DNA from: Corbicula japonica
Lineage: Eukaryota > Mollusca > Bivalvia > Venerida > Cyrenidae
Direction of reading: 5' to 3'
Length of the DNA stretch: 64,000 bases
NCBI GenBank assembly: GCA_038501625.1
Contig: JAZAYU010000015.1
Coordinates: 2,874,991-2,938,990, forward strand
Below are positions 23,601-35,600 of the stretch, in pieces. Positions within the stretch are counted from its first letter, which is position 1. The number at the start of each line of letters is the position of its first letter. The notes below the pieces were generated by a model. That model was not told the origin of the DNA. It ran no database searches and saw nothing but the letters and a program-made list of their open reading frames with translations. A program made the translations under genes and the position numbers.

Positions 23601-26600
23601 GAATCGTTAATAAAATAAAGTACAAAGTTCCCTGACCCGCAAAACCCATAATCTTTTTTATACTAAAATCACCTTGTCTGTACCGATCCGAAAAGTGCCA
23701 CAAAATATAGGGAGGCAAAATATAATTTATAACGTTAAAAATAAGCTTGTTCCGAGACTTCCGGTGATAACGGTAAATTCATGAATAAACGCACTTGCAA
23801 AGATGAACACTAAATCTATGCCAAGATCCAAATCAATATTGATCGGTACCAATTTCTACACATTAAAATAACAAATGAGTCAAAACAAGATCTATATTTA
23901 CCACAAGGTTCATCCGCGGTACATGAAAGAGTTCCATCATACTGGCAAACACTGAAATCAATAATAAAACATAGTAATCTCTAAAGCAGAAAAAGACGAA
24001 CGGTTATTTTAAATTAGGTTTAAATGCATTTCCTAGTAAAGCTATCTGGTGTTTATACTTGTTTAAACCCGACCGAATAACGCACTAATAGAATCCAGTC
24101 CGACCGAATGACACACTAATAGAATCAAGTCCGACCGAAAAACCCACTAATAGAATCAAGTTCGACGGAATAACGCACAAATAGAATACAGGGCACAAGA
24201 GACCAGTTTCAAATCTCAAGCATCTGATTGGCTGAAATGACGATCGGTGTCTTAATGTGTTTAAACCAATAGTTGAGTGAAAGCCTTAAGATTTCCGATC
24301 TCGTCGATAAACAATTTTCGATCTTTGATCTCGTCGAAATATCAAAATGGCTTCGTTGTTGGCGTTAAATTATTGTTAAGACTACGAAGACGGATACAAC
24401 TCAGGTAACATATAATTCTGCTTTTATTCCCGGGAAGGAACATTTGAACATTTGAATACGAGTTATTAGTAACTTCCCTTTTAGGAAGAAAATGCGCTTT
24501 ATGAACTTAACAAAATTATTTGACATGGCGTCTGAGAATGTAAATCCTAGATACTGCAGTAGACGCCCAAGACGAAATTCTTCTATTGAAAGCCAGAAGG
24601 GTTTATCAGCAATTGAACATTGAAGGCTGATGACTACTTCAGGGTTTCAATAGAAGATATACAAAGAGAATGTCATAAAACAGAGATTGGAATCCAGTCT
24701 AAAATCTCAAGCATCTGATTGGCTGAAATGGCGACTGGTCGCCATTTCAGCCAATCAGATGTTTCAGATTTGAGGCTGGTTTCCATGCTCAGCTTTATAA
24801 CCATGGGGCCAGTAGGTATGTAAACATTCTCGGGGTGAAGCTGGCTATGATATTGATACAAAGCTTATTAAAATTCAATCAAAGAAGCTTACCATTTCTT
24901 GCAATTGATGTGCAAGGTCACATTTTCTGTAATAAGGTCACCATCCATCACTGCCTCATCTGGAGATGTGAACGACGGTACCGGTGGTACATTGTCCTTT
25001 TCAATATAACCAATGATACCCGTGTTTTCAGACGGTATCAAGCCAAGCTGTGAGACGTTTACTTGACACAGATTAATGGTTGTGATTGTTGGCGTAAATG
25101 TGGACATCGTTGTCATTGTTGTTTTTGCCGATGTCGTTGTGGCTGATGTTACCGTAGTACTGATTGGAGCAGTAGAGCTCAGTGTCATTGTAAATGGTGT
25201 TGTTCTGCTTGGAGTGGCTGTGCTAGATATTGTTGTACTAAGTGTCGTTATACTGGGTACTGCAGTACTAACAGTGGTCACGTTAGGAGCGGCTGTGCTA
25301 ACAATCGTTACGGTCGTCAGGCTTGGTGCAGCTGTGCTTGGTGTGGCTCCGCTAACTGTTGTTACGCTTGGAGTAGCACCGCTTACAGTCGTTACGCTTG
25401 GTGTCACTCCACTAACTGTTGTTGCGCTTGGTGTTACTCCACTAACTGTCGTTACGCTTGGTGTTACTCCGCTAACTGTCGTTACGCTTGGTGTTACTCC
25501 ACTAACTGTCGATCTGCTAGGTGTGGCTGTGCTAATTGTCGTTGTGCTTACTGTCGATATGCTTGGTGTTGTAAATTCAGTTGTGATAGGGAAAGTTATC
25601 ATTGGTGTAGTTGTTACTGATGGTGATGTTGCAGCCGAGCTAGGAGGAACAGGTGTCGTTCCTGCTTGACCTGTGACAGTAGGTGTTACTCCACTAACTG
25701 TCGTGGCGCTTGGTGTCACTCCGCTTACTGTGGTTGCGCTTGGTGTTACTCCGCTGACTGTCGTTACGCTTGGTGCGGCTGTGCTTGGTGTAACTTCACT
25801 TACGGTCGTTACACTTGGTGCAGCAGTGCTTGGTGTGGCACCGCTAACTGTCGTTGCACTTGGAGTTACTCCGCTTACAGTCGTTGCGCTTGGTGTTACT
25901 CCACTAACTGTCGTTGCGCTTGGTGTTACTCCGCTAACTGTCGTGGCGCTGGGTGTCACTCCGCTTACTGTGGTTGCGCTTGGTGTTACCCCGCTGACTG
26001 TCGTTAGGCTTGGTACGGCTGTGCTTGGTGTAACTCCACTTACTGTTGTTACACTTGGCGCAGCTGTGCTTGGTGTAGCACCGCTCAATGTCGTTGCACT
26101 TGGAGTTACTCCGCTTACAGTCGTTGCGCTTGGTGTTACTCCACTAACTGTCGTTGCGCTTGGTGTTACTCCGCTAACTGTCGTGGCGCTTGGTGTCACT
26201 CCGCTTACTGTGGTTGCGCTTGGTGATACTCCGCTAACTGTCGTGGCGCTTGGAGTCACTCCACTTACTGTGGTTGCGCTTGGTGTTACCCCGCTGACTG
26301 TCGTTACGCTTGGTACGGCTGTGCTTGGTGTAACTCCACTTACTGTTGTTACACTTGGTGCAGCTGTGCTTGGTGTTGCTCCACTTACGGTCGTTACGCT
26401 TGGTGCAGCTGTGATTGGTGTAGCACCGCTAACTGTCGTGGCGCTTGGTGTCACTCCGCTTACCGTGGTTGCGCTTGGTGATACTCCACTAACTGTCGTG
26501 GCGCTTGGTGTCACTCCGCTTACTGTGGTTGCACTTGGAGTTACTCCGCTTACAGTCGTTGCGCTTGGTGTTACTCCACTAACTGTCGTTGCACTTGGGG

Positions 26601-29600
26601 TTACTCCGCTTACAGTCGTTGCGCTTGGTGTTACTCCACTAACTGTCGTTGCACTTGGAGTTACTCCGCTTACAGTCGTTGCGCTTGGTGTTAGTCCACT
26701 TACTGTCGTTGCGCTTGGTGTTACTCCGCTAACTGTCGTGGCGCTTGGTGTAACTCCGCTTACTGTGGTTGCGCTTGGTGTTACTCCGCTTACTGTGGTT
26801 GCGCTTGGTGTTACTCCGCTCACTGTCGTTACGCTTGGTACGGCTGTGCTTGGTGTAACTCCACTTACTGTTGTTACACTTGGTGCAGCTGTGCTTGGTG
26901 TAGCTACACTTACGGTCGTTACACTTGGTGCAGCTGTGCTTGGTGTAGCACCGCTAACTGTCGTTGCACTTGGTGTTACTCCGCTTACAGTCGTTGCGCT
27001 TGGTGTTACTCCACTAACTGTCGTTGCGCTTGGTGTTACTCCGCTAACTGTGGTGGCGCTTGGTGTCACTCCGCTTACTGTAGTTACGCTTGGTGATACT
27101 CCACTAACTGTCGTGGCGCTTGTTGTCACTCCGCTTACTGTGGTTGCGCTTGGTGTTACTCCGCTGACTGTCGTTACGCTTGGTACGGCTGTGCTTGGTG
27201 TAATTCCACTTACTGTTGTCACACTTGGTGCAGCTGTGCTTGGTGTAGCTCCACTTACAGTCGTTATGCTTGGTGAAGCAGTGCTTGGTGTAGCACCGCT
27301 AACTGTCGTTGCACTTGGAGTTGCTCCGCTTACAGTCGTTGCGCTTGGTGTTGCTCCACTAACTGTCGTTGCGCTTGGTGTTACTCCACTAACTGTCGTG
27401 GCGCTTGGTGACACTCCGCTTACTGTGGTTGTGCTTGGTGATACTCCACTAACTGTCGTGGCGATAGGTGTCACTCTGCTTACTGTGGTTGCGCTTGGTG
27501 TTACTCCGCTGACTGTCGTTACGCTTGGTACGGCTGTGCTTGGTGTAACTCCACTTACTGTTGTTACACTTGGTGCAGCTGTGCTTGGTGTAGCTCTACT
27601 TACGGTCGTTACGCTTGGGGCAGCTGTGCTTGGTGTAGCACCGCTAACTGTCGTTGCACTTGGAGTTACTCCGCTTACAGTCGTTCCGCTTGGTGTTGCT
27701 CCACTAACTGTCGTTGCGCTTGGTGTTACTCCGCTAACTGTCGTGGCGCTTGGTGTCACTCCGCTTACTGTGGTTGCGCTTGGTGATACTCCACTTACTG
27801 TCGTGGCGCTTGGTGTCACTCCACTTACTGTGGTTGCACTTGGAGTTACTCCGCTTACAGTCGTTGCGCTTGGTGTTACTCCACTAACTGTCGTTGCACT
27901 TGGAGTTATTCCGCTTACAGTCGTTGCGCTTGGTGTTACTCCACTAACTGTCGTTGCGCTTGGTACGGCTGTGCTTGGTGTAACTCCACTTACTGTTGTT
28001 ACACTTGGTGCAGCTGTGCTTGGTGTAGCTACACTTACGGTCGTTACACTTGGTGCAGCTGTGCTTGGTGTAGCACCGCTAACTGTCGTTGCACTTGGAG
28101 TTACTCCGCTTACAGTCGTTGCGCTTGGTGTTACTCCACTAACTGTCGTTGCGCTTGGTGTTACTCCGCTAACTGTCGTGGCGCTTGGTGTCACTCCGCT
28201 TACTGTGGTTACGCTTGGTGATACTCCACTTACTGTCGTGGCGCTTGGGGTCACTCCGCTTACTGTGGTTGCGCTTGGTGTTACTCCGCTCACTGTTGTT
28301 ACGCTTGGTACGGCTGTGCTTGGTGTAACTCCACTTACTGTTGTCACACTTGGTGCAGCTGTGCTTGGTGTAGCTACACTTACGGTCGTTACACTTAGTG
28401 CAGCAGTGCTTGGTGTAGCACCGCTAACTGTCGTTGCACTTGGAGTTGCTCCGCTTACAGTCGTTGCGCTTGGTGTTGCTCCACTAACTGTCGTTGCGCT
28501 TGGTGTTACTCCACTTACTGTCGTGGCGCTTGGTGACACTCCGCTTACTGTGGTTGTGCTTGGTGATACTCCACTAACTGTCGTGGCGATAGGTGTCACT
28601 CTGCTTACTGTGGTTGCGCTTGGTGTTACTCCGCTGACTGTCGTTACGCTTGGTACGGCTGTGCTTGGTGTAACTCCACTTACTGTGGTTACACTTGGTG
28701 CAGCTGTGCTTGGTGTAGCTCCACTTACGGTCGTTACGCTTGGGGCAGCTGTGCTTGGTGTAGCACCGCTAACTGTCGTTGCACTTGGAGTTACTCCGCT
28801 TACAGTCGTTCCGCTTGGTGTTGCTCCACTAACTGTCGTTGCGCTTGGTGTTACTCCGCTAACTGTCGTGGCGCTTGGAGTCACTCCGCTTACTGTGGTT
28901 GCGCTTGGTGATACTCCACTAACTGTCGTGGCGCTTGGTGTCACTCCACTTACTGTGGTTGCACTTGGAGTTACTCCGCTTACAGTCGTTGCGCTTGGTG
29001 TTACTCCACTAACTGTCGTTGCACTTGGAGTTATTCCGCTTACAGTCGTTGCGCTTGGTGTTACTCCACTAACTGTCGTTGCGCTTGGTACGGCTGTGCT
29101 TGGTGTAACTCCACTTACTGTTGTTACACTTGGTGCAGCTGTGCTTGGTGTAGCTACACTTACGGTCGTTACACTTGGTGCAGCTGTGCTTGGTGTAGCA
29201 CCGCTAACTGTCGTTGCACTTGGAGTTACTCCGCTTACAGTCGTTGCGCTTGGTGTTACTCCACTAACTGTCGTTGCGCTTGGTGTTACTCCGCTAACTG
29301 TCGTGGCGCTTGGTGTTACTCCGCTTACTGTGGTTACGCTTGGTGATACTCCACTAACTGTCGTGGCGCTTGGGGTCACTCCGCTTACTGTGGTTGCGCT
29401 TGGTGTTACTACGCTCACTGTTGTTACGCTTGGTACGGCTGTGCTTGGTGTAACTCCACTTACTGTTGTCACACTTGGTGCAGCTGTGCTTGGTGTAGCT
29501 CCACTTACAGTCGTTACGCTTGGTGCAGCAGTGCTTTGTGTAGCACCACTAACTGTCGTTGCACTTGGAGTTGCTCCGCTTACAGTCGTTGCGCTTGGTG

Positions 29601-32600
29601 TTGCTCCACTAACTGTCGTTGCGCTTGGTGTTACTCCACTAACTGTCGTGACGCTTGGTGTCACTCCGCTTACTGTCGTTGCGCTTGGTGTTACTCCGCT
29701 CACTGTCGTTACGCTTGGTAAGGCTGTGCTTGGTGTAACTCCACTTACTGTTGTCACACTTGGTGCAGCTGTGCTTGGTGTAGCTCCACTTACGGTCGTT
29801 ACGCTTGGTGTAGCTGTGCTTGGTGTAGCACCGCTTACTGTCGTTGCACTTGGAGTTGCTCCGCTTACAGTCGTTGCACTTGGTGTTACTCCACTAACTG
29901 TCGTGGCGCTTGGTGTTACTCCGCTAACTGTCGTGGCGCTTGGTGTCACTCCGCTTACTGTGGTTGCGCTTGGTGATACTCCACTAACTGTCGTGGCGCT
30001 TGGTGTCACTCCGCTTACTGTGGTTGCGCTTGGTGTTACTCCGCTGACTGTCGTTACGCTTGGTACGGCTGTGCTTGGTGTAACTCCGCTTACTGTTGTA
30101 ACACTAGGTGCAGCTGTGCTTGGTGTAGCTCCACTTACGGTCGTTAAGCTTGGTGCAGCTGTGCTTGGTGTAGCACCGCTAACTGTCGTTGCACTTGGAG
30201 TTACTCCGCTTACTGTCGTTGCGCTTGGTGTTACTCCACTTACTGTCGTTGCGCTTGGTGTTACTCCGCTAACTGTCGTGACGCTTGGTGTTACTCCGCT
30301 AACTGTCGTAGCGCTTTGTGTAACTCCACTTACTGTTGTCACACTTGGTGCAGCTGTGCTTGGTGTAGCTCCACTTACAGTCGTTACGCTAGGTGTAGCA
30401 CCGCTAACTGTCGTTGCACTTGGAGTTGCTCCGCTTACAGTCGTTGCGCTTGGTGTTGCTCCAGTAACTGTCGTTGCGCTTGGTGTTACTCCACTAACTG
30501 TCGTGGCGCTTGGTGTCACTCCGCTTACTGTGGTTGTGCTTGGTGATACTCCACTAACTGTCGTGGCGATTGGTGTGACTCCGCTTACTGTGGTTGCGCT
30601 TGGTGTTACTCCGCTGACTGTCGTTACGCTTGGTACGGCTGTGCTTGGTGTAACTCCACTTACTGTTGTTACACTTGGTGCAGCTGTGCTTGGTGTAGCT
30701 CCACTTACGGTCGTTACGCTTGGGGCAGCTGTGCTTGGTGTAGCACCGCTAACTGTCGTTGCACTTGGAGTTACTCCGCTTACTGTCGTTGCGCTTGGTG
30801 TTGCTCCACTAACTGTCGTTGCGCTTGGTGTTACTCCGCTAACTGTCGTGACGCTTGGTGTTACTCCGCTAACTGTCGTGGCGCTTGGTGTCACTCCGCT
30901 TACTGTGGCTGCGCTTGGTGTTACTCCGCTAACTGTCGTGGCGCTTGGTGTCACTCCGCTTACTGTAGTTGCGCTTGGTGTTACTCCGCTCACTGTCGTT
31001 ACGCTTGGTACGGCTGTGCTTGGTGTAACTCCACTTACTGTTGTCACACTTGGTGCAGCTGTGCTTGGTGTAGCTCCACTTACGGTCGTTACGCTTGGTG
31101 TAGCTGTGCTTGGTGTAGCACCGCTTACTGTCGTTGCACTTGGAGTTGCTCCGCTTACAGTCGTTGCACTTGGTGTTACTCCACTAACTGTCGTGGCGAT
31201 TGGTGTTACTCCGCTCACTGTCGTGGCGCTTGGTGTCACTCCGCTTACTGTGGTTGCGCTTGGTGATACTCCACTAACTGTCGTGGCGCTTGGTGTCACT
31301 CCGCTTACTGTGGTTGCGCTTGGTGTTACTCCGCTGACTGTCGTTACGCTTGGTACGGCTGTGCTTGGTGTAACTCCACTTACTGTTGTAACACTTGGTG
31401 CAGCTGTGCTTGGTGTAGCTCCACTTACGGTCGTTACGCTTGGTGCAGCTGTGCTTGGTGTAGCACCGCTAACTGTCGTTGCACTTGGAGTTACTCCGCT
31501 TACAGTCGTTGCGCTTGGTGTTACTCCACTAACTGTCGTTGCGCTTGGTGTTACTCCGCTAACTGTCGTGACGCTTGGTGTTACTCCGCTTACTGTCGTG
31601 GCGCTTGTTGTCACTCCGCTTACTGTGGTTGCACTTGGTGAAACTCCGCTAACTGTCGTGGCGCTTGGTGTCACTCCGCTTACTGTGGTTGCGCTTGGTG
31701 ATACTCCACTAACTGTCGTGGCGCTTGGTGTCACTCCGCTCACTGTGGTTTCGCTTGGTGTTACTCCGCTGACTGTCGTTACACTTGGTGATACTCCGCT
31801 TACTGTCGTTACGCTTGTTACGGCTGTGCTTGGTGTAACTCCACTTACTGTTGTAACACTTGGTGCAGCTGTGCTTGGTGTAGATCCACTTACGGTCGTT
31901 ACGCTTGGTGCAGCAGTGCTTGGTGTAAATTCAGTTGTGATAGGGAAAGTAATCATTGGTGTAGTTGTTACTGATGGTGATGTTGCAGTTGAGCTAGGAG
32001 GAACAGGTGTCGTTCCTGCTTGACCAGTGACAGTAGGTGTTACTCCACTAACTGTCGTGGCGCTTGGTGTCACTCCGCTAACTGTGGTTGCGCTTGGTGT
32101 TACTCCGCTGACTGTCGTTACGCTTGGTACGGCTGTGCTTGGTGTAACTCCACTCACTGTTGTTACACTTGGTGCAGCTGTGCTTGGTGTAGCTCCACTT
32201 ACGGTCGTTACGCTTGGTGCAGCTGTGCTTGGTGTTGCACCGCTAACTGTCGTTGCGCTTGGTGTTACTCCGCTTACAGTTGTTGCGCTTGGTGTTACTC
32301 CACTAACTGTCGTTGCGCTTGGTGTTACTCCGCTAACTGTCGTGGCGCTTGGTGTCACTCCGCTTACTGTGGTTGCGCTTGGTGATACTCCACTAACTGT
32401 CGTGGCGCTGGGTGTCACTCCGCTAACTGTGGTTGCGCTTGGTGTTACTCCGCTGACTGTCGTTACGCTTGGTACGGCTGTGCTTGTTGTAACTCCACTC
32501 ACTGTTGTTACACTTGGTGCAGCTGTGCTTGGTGTAGCTCCACTTACGGTCGTTACGCTTGGTGCAGCTGTGCTTGGTGTTGCACCGCTAACTGTCGTTG

Positions 32601-35600
32601 CACTTGGAGTTACTCCGCTTACAGTCGTTGCGCTTGGTGTTACTCCACTAACTGTCGTTGCGCTTGGTGTAACTCCGCTAACTGTCGTGGCGCTGGGTGT
32701 CACTTCGCTTACTGTGGTTGCGCTTGGTGATACTCCACTAACTGTCGTGGCGCTGGGTGTCACTCCGCTTACTGTGGTTGCGCTTGGTGTTACTCCACTA
32801 ACTGTCGTGGCACTTGGTGTCACTCCGCTTACTGTGGTTGCGCTTGGTGTTACTCCGCTGACTGTCGTTACGCTTGGTACGGCTGTGCTTGGTGTAACTC
32901 CACTTACTGTTGTTACACTTGGTGCAGCTGTGCTTGGGGTAGCTCCACTTACGGTCGTTAAGCTTGGTGCAGCTGTGCTGGGTGTAGCACCGCTAACGGT
33001 CGTTGCACTTGGAGTTACTCCGCTTACAGTCGTTGCGCTTGGTGTTACTCCACTAACTGTCGTTGCGCTTGGTGTTACTCCGCTAACTGTCGTGGCGCTT
33101 GGTGTCACTCCGCTTACTGTGGTTGCGCTTGGTGATACACCACTAACTGTCGTTGCGCTTGGTGTCACTCCGCTTACTGTGGTTGCGCTTGGTGTTACTC
33201 CACTAACTGTCGTGGCACTTGGTGTCACTCCGCTTACTGTGGTTGCGCTTGGTGTTACTCCGCTGACTGTCGTTACGCTTGGTACGGCTGTGCTTGGTGT
33301 AACTCCACTTACTGTTGTTACACTTGGTGCAGCTGTGCTTGGGATAGCTCCACTTACGGTCGTTACGCTTGGTGCAGCTGTGCTGGGTGTAGCACCGCTA
33401 ACTGTCGTTGCACTTGGAGTTACTCCGCTTACAGTCGTTGCGCTTGGTGTTACTCCACTAACTGTCGTTGCGCTTGGTGTTACTCCGCTAACTGTCGTGG
33501 CGCTTGGTGTCACTCCGCTTACTGTGGTTGCGCTTGTTGATACTCCACTTACTGTCGTTGCGCTTGGTGTCACTCCGCTTACTGTGGTTGCGCTTGGTGT
33601 TACCCCGCTGACTGTCGTTACGCTTGGTACGGCTGTGCTTGGTGTAACTCCACTAACTGTTGTTACACTTGGTGCAGCTGTCGTGGCGCTTGGTGTCACT
33701 CCGCTTACTGTGGTTGCGCTTGGTGATACTCCACTAACTGTCGTGGCGCTGGGTGTCACTCCGCTAACTGTGGTTGCGCTTGGTGTTACTCCGCTGACTG
33801 TCGTTACGCTTGGTACGGCTGTGCTTGGTGTAACTCCACTTACTGTTGTTACACTTGGTGCAGCTGTGCTTGGTGTAGCTCCACTTACGGTCGTTACGCT
33901 TGGTGCAGCAATGCTTGGTGTAGCACCGCTAACTGTCGTTGCACTTGGCGTTACACCGCTTACAGTCGTTGCGCTTGGTGTTACTCCACTAACTGTCGTT
34001 GCGCTTGGTGTTACTCCGCTAACTGTCGTGGCGCTTGGTGTCACTCCGCTTACTGTGGTTGCGCTTGGTGATACACCACTAACTGTCGTTGCGCTTGGTG
34101 TCACTCCGCTTACTGTGGTTGCGCTTGGTGTTACTCCGCTCACTGTCGTTACACTTGGTGCAGCAGTGCTTGGTGTAGCTCCACTTACGGTCGTTACGCT
34201 TGGTGCAGCTGTGCTTGGTGTTGCACCGCTAACTGTCGTTGCACTTGGAGTTACTCCGCTTACAGTCGTTGCGCTTGGTGTTACTCCACTAACTGTCGTT
34301 GCGCTTGGTGTTACTCCGCTAACTGTCGAGGCGCTTGGTGTCACTCCGCTTACTGTGGTTGCGCTTGGTGATACTCCACTAACTGTCGTCGCGCTTGGTG
34401 TCACTCCGCTTACTGTGGTTGCGCTTGGTGTTACTCCGCTGACTGTCGTTACGCTTGGTACGGCTGTGCTTGGTGTAACTCCACTTACTGTTGTAACACT
34501 TGGTGCAGCTGTGCTTGGTGTAGCTCCACTTACGGTCGTTACGCTTGGTGCAGCTGTGCTTGGTGTAGCACCGCTAACTGTCGTTGCACTTGGAGTTACT
34601 CCGCTTACAGTCGTTGCGCTTGGCGTTAATCCGCTAACTGTCGTGGCGCTTGTTGTCACTCCGCTTACTGTGGTTGCACTTGGTGATACTCCGCTAACTG
34701 TCGTGGCGCTTGGTGTCACTCCGCTTACTGTGGTTGCGCTTGGTGATACTCCACTAACTGTCGTGGCGCTTGGTGTCATTCCGCTCACTGTGGTTTCGCT
34801 TGGTGTTACTCCGCTGACTGTCGTTACACTTGGTGATACTCCGCTTACTGTCGTTACGCTTGTTACGGCTGTGCTTGGTGTAACTCCACTTACTGTTGTA
34901 ACACTTGGTGCAGCTGTGCTTGGTGTAGCTCCACTTACGGTCGTTACGCTTGGTGCAGCAGTGCTTGGTGTAAATTCAGTTGTGATAGGGAAAGTAATCA
35001 TTGGTGTAGTTGTTACTGATGGTGATGTTGCAGTTGAGCTAGGAGGAACAGGTGTCGTTCCTGCTTGACCAGTGACAGTAGGTGTTACTCCACTAACTGT
35101 CGTGGCGCTTGGTGTCACTCCGCTAACTGTGGTTCCGCTTGGTGTTACTCCGCTGACTGTCGTTACGCTTGGTACGGCTGTGCTTGGTGTAACTCCACTT
35201 ACTGTTGTTACACTTGGTGCAGCTGTGCTTGGTGTAGCTCCACTTACGGTCGTTACGCTTGGTGCAGCTGTGCTTGGTGTTGCACCGCTAACTGTCGTTA
35301 CACTTGGAGTTACTCCGCTTACAGTTGTTGCGCTTGGTGTTACTCCACTAACTGTCGTTGCGCTTGGTGTTACTCCGCTAACTGTCGTGGCGCTTGGTGT
35401 CACTCCGCTTACTGTGGTTGCGCTTGGTGATACTCCACTAACTGTCGTGGCGCTGGGTGTCACTCCGCTAACTGTGGTTGCGCTTGGTGTTACTCCGCTG
35501 ACTGTCGTTACGCTTGGTACGGCTGTGCTTGTTGTAACTCCACTCACTGTTGTTACACTTGGTGCAGCTGTGCTTGGTGTAGCTCCACTTACGGTCGTTA

